Positions 5,775 through 10,444 of a stretch of 10,444 nucleotides of DNA are shown here, one piece after another (position 1 is the stretch's first letter; every line of letters starts with the position of its first letter). The DNA lies in NCBI GenBank assembly GCA_016649525.1, contig JAENXM010000048.1, positions 1 through 10,444 of the forward strand. The letters are read 5' to 3'. The position numbers were made by a program, and so were the translations under genes. Source of the DNA: Actinomycetota bacterium. GTDB lineage: Bacteria > Actinomycetota > Geothermincolia > Fen-727 > Anoxymicrobiaceae. The notes beneath the pieces were generated by a model. It did not search any database. It was not told the origin of the DNA and worked only from the letters and a program-made list of their open reading frames with translations.

Positions 5775-6962
5775 TTAATCTACCTTTATGATCACCGCGT
5801 CGCCCTGCCCGCCGCCACCGCAGATGGCCGCGGCGCCAAGCCCTCCGCCCCGCCTCCTGAGCTCATTCACCAGGCTAATGACGATGCGCGAGCCGCTCGC
5901 GCCGACGGGATGCCCTAGAGCGATGGCACCGCCGTTCACGTTGACGTTCTCCGCTGTCGCGGGGTCCAGCCCCAGCATTATCGATGAATGCCAGCAGACG
6001 GCGGCGAACGCCTCGTTTATCTCGAAAAGGTCTATGTCCTCGACCTTCTTGTCTATCTTCTCGAGCGCCTTCTTTATCGAGTTCGCGGGCACCGTCGCCA
6101 GGTACTCCGGCTTATCCGCTACCATGCCGTTCGAAACCACGGTCGCGAGAGGCTCGAGCCCCAGCTCCTCGGCCTTGCTCCGTGAAGCGACGACGAGCGC
6201 CGCCGCCCCGTCGTTTATCCCCGAAGCGTTACCGGCCGTGATCGTCCCCTCCTTGCGGAACGCGGGACGCAGCTTCGCGAGCGATTCGCCCGTGGTATCG
6301 GCACGCAGGTGCTCGTCCGTCTCAAAAGGAACCTTCTCCTTCTTGACCGTTATCTCAACAGGGACTATCTCCTCGGCCAGTTTACCCGCTTCCTGCGCCG
6401 CGGCAGCGCGCTGCTGGCTCCTCGCGGCCCAGAAATCCTGGTCCTCGCGGCTCGTGCCGAACTCCTCGGCGACACGGTCCGTCCCCTCGCCCATGTGCCA
6501 GTCGTTGATGGCGCACCAGAGCGCGTCCTGGATCATGCCGTCTATGAGCTTGCCGTTCCCCATGCGGTACCCGAAGCGCCCTTTCGGAACGTAGTAGTTG
6601 CCCTGGCTCATGCTCTCCATCCCGCCCGCAACGACTATATCCGCGTCACCGGCCTTTATGGCCTGGTCGGCCATCACGAGCGCGCTTATGCTCGAAATGC
6701 AGACCTTGTTCAGGGTTATGGAGGGAACATTCAGCGGAATACCGGCCTTCAATGCAGCCTGCCTCGCGGGTAATTGCCCGCAGCCGCCGGTTATGACCTG
6801 CCCCATCATCAGGTAGTCGACCGCATCGGCGGGTACTTTCGCCCGATCCAGGGCGCCCCTTATCGCGACTGCGCCCAGCTCCATTGCGCTCAGTTCGGCG
6901 AGCGAGCCGCCCATGCGCCCGAACGCCGTCCGGGCTCCGCCAACAATCACGGTCTCTACCAA
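5775..6962 (-). CDS. acetyl-CoA acetyltransferase / thiolase
   Basis: Thiolase joins two acetyl-CoA to acetoacetyl-CoA or cleaves 3-ketoacyl-CoA with CoA. From the TTG at 6962 the protein has 395 residues, normal for the family. Catalytic landmarks are the nucleophile Cys88 (LNKVCISS), GGMESMS (113-119), NEAFAA (317-322), His351 in GGAIALGHPVGASGSR, and the acid/base Cys381 in AICGGGGQGDA. All active-site residues are present. TTG at 6962 is preferred to TTG at 6980: it gives the family-like start MVETVIVGGARTAFG and has AAGGGGG six bases upstream, while 6980 has no visible ribosome site. It lies 42 bp after one acyl-CoA dehydrogenase and 42 bp before the other. The loop after Cys88 (ISSIS rather than GSG or ASG) is a variation. 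A biosynthetic versus degradative role cannot be decided, but the dehydrogenase neighbours favour acyl-CoA oxidation. Confidence 0.95.
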   Translation of the reverse strand: MVETVIVGGARTAFGRMGGSLAELSAMELGAVAIRGALDRAKVPADAVDYLMMGQVITGGCGQLPARQAALKAGIPLNVPSITLNKVCISSISALVMADQAIKAGDADIVVAGGMESMSQGNYYVPKGRFGYRMGNGKLIDGMIQDALWCAINDWHMGEGTDRVAEEFGTSREDQDFWAARSQQRAAAAQEAGKLAEEIVPVEITVKKEKVPFETDEHLRADTTGESLAKLRPAFRKEGTITAGNASGINDGAAALVVASRSKAEELGLEPLATVVSNGMVADKPEYLATVPANSIKKALEKIDKKVEDIDLFEINEAFAAVCWHSSIMLGLDPATAENVNVNGGAIALGHPVGASGSRIVISLVNELRRRGGGLGAAAICGGGGQGDAVIIKVD

Positions 6963-6968
6963 GTCGTA

Positions 6969-6975
6969 CCCCCTT
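6969..6975 (-). promoter_or_regulatory. ribosome binding site that decides the thiolase start
   Basis: On the minus strand the sequence AAGGGGG ends six bases before TTG at 6962. It lies inside the reading frame if the upstream TTG at 6980 were used, and that codon has no Shine-Dalgarno sequence. This supports the shorter, family-like N-terminus. Confidence 0.6.
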
Positions 6976-7004
6976 GTCAAAACAGTCGCACACGATAAAG
7001 CGTT

Positions 7005-8150
7005 TTAAAGGCCGAGGTTCCTGGCGAGTATGAGCCTCTGCACCTCTGAAGTCCCTTCACCGATCTCCAGTATCTTCGCGTCACGGAAATACCGGCAGAC
7101 CGGGTAATCCTCGATGTAGCCGTACCCGCCGTGTATCTGGACCGCCGCGCTCGCCGCCCGCATCGCGGTCTCCGAAGCGAACAGCTTCGCCATGGAAGCC
7201 TCCTTCGAGTACGGCTCTTCCCGGTCGTAGAGCCAAGCGGCCTTGAGGGTCATCAGGCGGGCCAGCTCGACCTCCACCAGCATGTCCGCGCACCGGAAGC
7301 TTATCGCCTCGAACTTCCCTATCGGCTGTCCGAACTGCTGCCTCTGCTTCGCGTACTTGACCGCCTCGTCTAGGCATGCCTGAGCAAGCCCGACCGAAAG
7401 GGCCGCAACCCCTATCCTTCCGCAGTCGAGTACCTTCAGGAAGGTCTTCAATCCCGCTCCCCGATCGCCAAGAAGGTTGTCGGCGGGGACCCTGCAGTCG
7501 TTGAAGGACAGCTCGTGGGTATCGGATATGTGCCAGCCCATCTTCCGGTACGGCGGTGATACCGTGAAGCCCGGCGTGCCGTGGGGCACGATGATGTTGC
7601 TTATCTCCTTCTTGCCGGCCCTGTCACCCGTCACCGCTGTGATGGTGACCATCTTGGATATCCTGGTACCGGAGTTTGTGATGAAGCACTTGGTGCCGTT
7701 TATCACCCACTCATCCCCGTCAAGGGCCGCAGTGGTCTTCGTGGCCCCTGCATCAGAACCCGCTTCCGGTTCGGTAAGGCCGAAGGCGCCGAGCATCTTC
7801 CCCTGCGCCATCGGTACAAGCCACTCCTGCTTTTGTTCCTCGGTCCCGTTAAGGTAAACCAGCAAGGCGCCGAGCGACGTGTGGGCTGATATCGTTATAC
7901 CCAGGGATGCCGAGACCCGCGATATCTCCTCGACTGAAAGCGCGTATGTCACAAGATCAGCACCAGTACCACCGTACTCTTCCGGGAACGGCAGGCCGAA
8001 GATGCCGAGGTCCGCCATCTTCTCTTGGATCTCGTAGGGGAACTCCCCTGCCCGGTCGAGTTCCTCCACATGGGGAGCGATCTCGGTCTTGGCAAACTCG
8101 CGCACGGTCTGCCTGAACATGCGTTGTTCTTCCGTCAGGTCAAAATCCAC
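7005..8150 (-). CDS. acyl-CoA dehydrogenase (butyryl-CoA dehydrogenase-like), first gene of operon
   Basis: This 381-residue protein is a second, clearly distinct acyl-CoA dehydrogenase. It has the N-terminal helical domain (LTEEQRMFRQTVREFAKTEI, LPFPEEYGGTGADLVTY), the flavin/substrate signature GAFGLTEPEAGSDAGATKTT (121-140), FITNSG (156-161), MGWHISDTHELSFNDCRVP (204-222), QRQQFGQPI (269-277) and HGGYGYIEDYPVCRYFRDAKI (340-360). Glu365 in GEGTSEVQR is the expected catalytic base. The GTG start has AAGGAG five bases upstream. Relative to the distal paralogue, the loop before the catalytic Glu reads LEIGEGTSE rather than TQIYEGTNQ, which may reflect a different acyl substrate. It opens the operon, so its promoter should lie in 8151-8230, where only weak matches are seen. 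The presence of two dehydrogenases with one thiolase suggests more than one acyl-CoA substrate, or a branched-chain route. Confidence 0.95.
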   Translation of the reverse strand: MDFDLTEEQRMFRQTVREFAKTEIAPHVEELDRAGEFPYEIQEKMADLGIFGLPFPEEYGGTGADLVTYALSVEEISRVSASLGITISAHTSLGALLVYLNGTEEQKQEWLVPMAQGKMLGAFGLTEPEAGSDAGATKTTAALDGDEWVINGTKCFITNSGTRISKMVTITAVTGDRAGKKEISNIIVPHGTPGFTVSPPYRKMGWHISDTHELSFNDCRVPADNLLGDRGAGLKTFLKVLDCGRIGVAALSVGLAQACLDEAVKYAKQRQQFGQPIGKFEAISFRCADMLVEVELARLMTLKAAWLYDREEPYSKEASMAKLFASETAMRAASAAVQIHGGYGYIEDYPVCRYFRDAKILEIGEGTSEVQRLILARNLGL

Positions 8151-8189
8151 CTTTTCTCCTTGGGGTATATGACTGGCTCAAGGAAATAC

Positions 8190-8246
8190 TTAAGACCGGG
8201 CTCCCAGCCCGGTTTTCCGATCCCGGCCTAAGAGACCGGGCCTAAG
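8190..8246 (+). repeat. double-hairpin (REPIN-like) repeat, copy 3, diverged
   Basis: It has the same plan as the copy at 4492-4547: foot TTAAG, hairpin 1 ACCGGGCTCCCAGCCCGGT (8195-8213), an 8-base spacer TTTCCGAT, hairpin 2 CCCGGCCTAAGAGACCGGG (8222-8240, one C-A mismatch), and end CCTAAG. In hairpin 1 the outer G-C pair has become A-T on both sides, so pairing is preserved. It lies in a divergent gap where neither neighbour ends, so it cannot be a terminator for either. Confidence 0.8.
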
Positions 8247-8260
8247 ACGGGCCAAGCCGA

Positions 8261-8289
8261 TTCAAAAAACTATCACACGGGGTTACAAA
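8261..8289 (+). promoter_or_regulatory. weak candidate promoter for the TPR/zinc-ribbon unit
   Basis: TTCAAA (8261-8266) and TACAAA (8284-8289), each 4 of 6 to consensus, are 17 bases apart. They lie in the only AT-rich part of the 194-base gap at 8151-8344. Apart from this and the repeat copy, nothing else is recognised in the gap. Confidence 0.25.
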
Positions 8290-8344
8290 CTTCAATCAGG
8301 AATCAGGACCAGGCCGCCGCTCCACCTAAAGGAAATATGTAAAA

Positions 8345-8905
8345 GTGCCCGAAACAAGAAACGAAGGGAAAGGTGGCGGCAGTTTGGCCTCCAGGAATAT
8401 CTCCAGGAAAGAAAAAAGAAGAAAGCGCCTGCAGGCTCTGATAGTGATAATCCTGGTTGTCCTGCTTGCTTCAGGACTGGGGCTCGGGCTCTACTTTGGC
8501 CTGCCGGGGAGCAAGTCGGCCGCGGAGCTTCTCCAGGAAGGCGAAAAGGCCTTCAGCGAGGGAAGGTACGAGGACGCCGTCGAGCTCTACAAGAAGGCTA
8601 TCGAGAAAGAGCCCGGCTCACCCGATGCCTACAACCGCCTGGGGATGGCCTACCAGTATCTCTACAACAAGAGCGGCGGGGCGGGCAACAGGAAAGAGGG
8701 GATAGAGGCCTTCAGAAAAGCAGTCGAGCTCGACCCGAATAATTACAAATCCCTTGTGAACCTGGGCCTTGCCCTGTTCTATGAAGGGGACAGAAAGGAA
8801 GCGGCGGTATATCTCAGGAAAGCGGTCGAACTGTACCCGAACCCTGCCGACCCCTACAAATCTACACTTGAAGACCTGATCCGCCAGGCCGAATCGGGGC
8901 AGTGA
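8345..8905 (+). CDS. membrane-anchored tetratricopeptide (TPR) protein
   Basis: From GTG at 8345 the protein has 186 residues. It has a basic N-terminus (RKEKRRKR), one membrane helix at about 30-53 (ALIVIILVVLLASGLGLGLY), then TPR units at about 60-93 (AELLQEGEKAFSEGRYEDAV), 94-134 (interrupted by a short Gly/Asn insert, SGGAGNRKEG) and 135-168 (SLVNLGLALFYEGDRKEAAV). TPRs are protein-binding scaffolds; here they should face outward. AAAGGA (8328-8333) is 11 bases before the GTG, which is long. A second start, TTG at 8384, has AGGTGG seven bases upstream and would give a protein beginning MASRNISRKEK. Both keep the helix and TPRs. The zinc-ribbon gene begins 19 bases downstream, so they are probably co-transcribed. 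The partner is unknown. Confidence 0.88.
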   Translation: MPETRNEGKGGGSLASRNISRKEKRRKRLQALIVIILVVLLASGLGLGLYFGLPGSKSAAELLQEGEKAFSEGRYEDAVELYKKAIEKEPGSPDAYNRLGMAYQYLYNKSGGAGNRKEGIEAFRKAVELDPNNYKSLVNLGLALFYEGDRKEAAVYLRKAVELYPNPADPYKSTLEDLIRQAESGQ

Positions 8906-8924
8906 ACGAACAGGAGGCTGTGAA

Positions 8925-9641
8925 TTGAAATGCGCGCGCTGTGGCGGTGAGATCCCGGAGAACAGCCCCTCCTGCCCCGGGTGCGGACTCAAGATCAAGG
9001 TGCGGCCGCCGGGAGCAGGAGTTCAACCTCCCGGCCAACCGGTGACGCCACCTCCTGTGGAGCCCCCTCCTGAACACGAACTCCCCCCGGGCGCATTTCA
9101 GGTCGCCGAGTCCGGCGCACCCGGAGAGTGGCCACCGAGAGACGCGCAGGTCGGGCCCGCACCCCGGCCGGAACAAGCAAAGCGCAAGCTCCCGACCGCA
9201 ATCATCGCCATCATAGTCATAGGCCTGCTGGTGATAGGTGGAGCCGCGGCCGCCTACTTCTTCATCTTTCGAGAGAAGAAAACAAGCGAAGCGGAGGTGG
9301 CGGTCGAGGGTTTCCTGAAGGCATTGTACGCGGGGGACGTCGAGACCGCCAAGTCATTTATGACCCCTGACGCTCAGGGATTGCTCACCGGTTCAGCAGC
9401 AGTTCTTTCAACATCAGGCGTTAAATTCGAAGTCAAGAGCGTGAAACTTAAAACAATCAAAGAAGCCGGTGACGAAGCCGAGGTCGAGATAGTCGACATA
9501 TCTCTGCATGCGACGACGGGTGGATTCAGTTCAGATATGACACTGAAGCAGGTAAAAAGCATGATGGGTGTAAACCGGATCATCTACAGGCTCAACGGGC
9601 AGAATGGGAAGTGGCTCATTACCGGGGTTCAGGCCACATGA
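8925..9641 (+). CDS. zinc-ribbon, single-pass membrane protein with outer DUF4878/NTF2-like domain
   Basis: The start is TTG with AGGAGG (8912-8917) seven bases upstream. Residues 3-20 form a short zinc ribbon, C-x2-C (3, 6) and C-x2-C (17, 20). Residues 27-80 are Pro-rich and disordered. A basic patch (QAKRK, 84-88) precedes a membrane helix at 91-115 (AIIAIIVIGLLVIGGAAAAY). The outer part, 120-238, starts with SEAEVAVEGFLKALYAGDVE and ends with KWLITGVQAT, which resembles the cone-shaped DUF4878/NTF2-like domains of secreted or lipid-anchored proteins. The zinc ribbon should be cytoplasmic. This build is common among uncharacterised Gram-positive and actinobacterial proteins, and no biochemical function is known to me. 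It follows the TPR gene closely and converges on the helicase gene. The family of the outer domain is tentative. Confidence 0.88.
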   Translation: MKCARCGGEIPENSPSCPGCGLKIKVRPPGAGVQPPGQPVTPPPVEPPPEHELPPGAFQVAESGAPGEWPPRDAQVGPAPRPEQAKRKLPTAIIAIIVIGLLVIGGAAAAYFFIFREKKTSEAEVAVEGFLKALYAGDVETAKSFMTPDAQGLLTGSAAVLSTSGVKFEVKSVKLKTIKEAGDEAEVEIVDISLHATTGGFSSDMTLKQVKSMMGVNRIIYRLNGQNGKWLITGVQAT

Positions 9642-9670
9642 GACAAGTAACCGGGTTTTTTAATCCCCAT

Positions 9671-10444
9671 TCATTCATCCGGCTTTGAAAGCGGGGCGTA
9701 TCGAAGAAGCAGCCTCTTCTCACCGGTTCCGGGGAAATCGACTGTGACCTCGCAGTCACCTTCGAGCTCGAGGATCTCGACCACAGTGCCGGTCCCCCAC
9801 TTGTCGTGAACGACCCTCTCTCCGACATCTACTTCGATCAGCTCGCGCTCCTGCCCCCTTCCCTCCTCTTCCTCGAACTCGACCTCCTCCAGGTACTCAC
9901 CGGGTATCTCGACAATGAAGCGGGATGTGGGGTTCGCTGACAGCCCTCCCCAGAGGCTGCGGGTCGCCGCGTGGAGCAGGTACAGCCTCTCCTGCGCACG
10001 CGTCATGCCGACATAGCATAGCCTTCGCTCCTCCTCCAGGCCCTGCTCGTCCTCCATGGAGCGGATGTGCGGGAAGATCCCCTCCTCCATTCCAACTATG
10101 AAAACGACGGGGAACTCGAGGCCCTTCGCGTTGTGGAGCGTCATGAGAGATACATATCCGCCGGATGTATCGAGGTCCTCCGTGTCATCGACGAGGGAGA
10201 CCCTCTCGAGGAAATCGGTCAGGGTCACGGCCCCGTACTCGTCCCGGAAGTCGGCTACGACACTCAAGAGCTCCTTCAGGTTCTCGATGCGGCCCTCGGC
10301 CTCGACAGTTCGCTGCGCCTCGAGGTCGGCCATGTAGCCGGTTCGATCCCAGACCTCTTCCAACAGCTCATGCACTTCGTGCTCCCCGGCAAACCGGGCA
10401 AAGTCGTCCATGAGCTTGATAAACTCGTCTATCTTCTTTCTCGC
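9671..10444 (-). CDS. pcrA: PcrA/UvrD-type DNA helicase, C-terminal part (5' end outside the window)
   Basis: The frame continues off the right edge (ARKKIDEFIKL precedes the Met at 10411), so about 257 C-terminal residues are present. PcrA is a superfamily 1 3'-5' helicase for nucleotide excision repair, plasmid replication and removal of RecA filaments. In fragment numbering, 100-115 are motif V (LMTLHNAKGLEFPVVF), GMEEGIFPHIRSMED follows, and 137-155 are motif VI (EEERRLCYVGMTRAQERLY), whose Arg contacts ATP. Residues 206-252 are the C-terminal Tudor-like domain (VGERVVHDKWGTGTVVEI to RYAPLSK), which in PcrA and UvrD binds RNA polymerase. The linker between core and Tudor domain is short and very acidic (VEFEEEEGRGQERE). 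The name pcrA is preferred to uvrD from the EEGIFPH and Tudor pattern; the N-terminal motifs are not visible. Confidence 0.93.
   Translation of the reverse strand, partial: ARKKIDEFIKLMDDFARFAGEHEVHELLEEVWDRTGYMADLEAQRTVEAEGRIENLKELLSVVADFRDEYGAVTLTDFLERVSLVDDTEDLDTSGGYVSLMTLHNAKGLEFPVVFIVGMEEGIFPHIRSMEDEQGLEEERRLCYVGMTRAQERLYLLHAATRSLWGGLSANPTSRFIVEIPGEYLEEVEFEEEEGRGQERELIEVDVGERVVHDKWGTGTVVEILELEGDCEVTVDFPGTGEKRLLLRYAPLSKPDE

Noticed and set aside
5788..6594. Plus-strand open frame of 268 codons opposite the thiolase
   Set aside because: Shadow of the catalytic region of a clear thiolase; low-complexity Ser/Pro/Ala composition.
9642..9670. Terminator between the zinc-ribbon gene and pcrA at the T-run 9655-9661
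   Set aside because: No convincing stem precedes the T-run on either strand, so it is not listed as a terminator.

Overview
The window is about 10.4 kb of high-GC bacterial DNA (roughly 60% GC by eye), densely coded, with ten protein genes, two of them cut by the window edges. Several genes start with TTG or GTG behind clear Shine-Dalgarno sequences. AGG for arginine and ATA for isoleucine are common despite the high GC. Together with a membrane PP2C phosphatase carrying an SH3b-like tail, a PcrA-type helicase and an acyl-CoA dehydrogenase/thiolase operon, this suggests a deep-branching Actinomycetota or a high-GC Firmicute-like anaerobe or thermophile. That placement is inference; no rRNA or tRNA gene is present to fix it.

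Layout. (1) 3-692, plus strand: the end of a PP2C-type Ser/Thr phosphatase with one membrane segment and an outer SH3b-like domain. (2) 689-1941, minus strand: a two-gene unit made of a membrane-anchored M28-fold protein whose metal site looks degenerate and a coupled 69-residue membrane protein. Its last stop codon overlaps the phosphatase stop codon. (3) 1942-2085: a compact divergent promoter region. (4) 2086-4466, plus strand: a BtrH-like cysteine-triad protein overlapping rarA, the AAA+ ATPase of stalled replication forks. (5) 4449-4589: a convergent gap with two copies of a double-hairpin repeat and a possible bidirectional terminator; the rarA stop codon lies inside the first repeat. 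(6) 4590-8150, minus strand: acyl-CoA dehydrogenase, then thiolase, then a second acyl-CoA dehydrogenase, with 42-bp gaps. (7) 8151-8344: a divergent gap holding a third, diverged repeat copy. (8) 8345-9641, plus strand: a membrane TPR protein and a zinc-ribbon membrane protein. (9) 9671-10444, minus strand: the C-terminal third of a PcrA/UvrD-type helicase with a Tudor-like tail.

How the genes relate. The lipid operon supplies the FAD-dependent first step and the thiolytic last step of short-chain acyl-CoA oxidation, or the reverse direction; hydratase, 3-hydroxyacyl-CoA dehydrogenase and ETF genes are not in the window. RarA and PcrA are both genome-maintenance enzymes but sit in separate units. 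Five proteins share one plan: a cytoplasmic N-terminus, one membrane helix and, in four of them, an outer domain.

The most interesting signals are the REPIN-like double-hairpin family with a compensatory base-pair change and an intrusion into rarA, the apparently inactive M28 protein with its coupled small partner, and the BtrH-like protein of unknown substrate coupled to rarA. No complete new defence or mobile system is visible.
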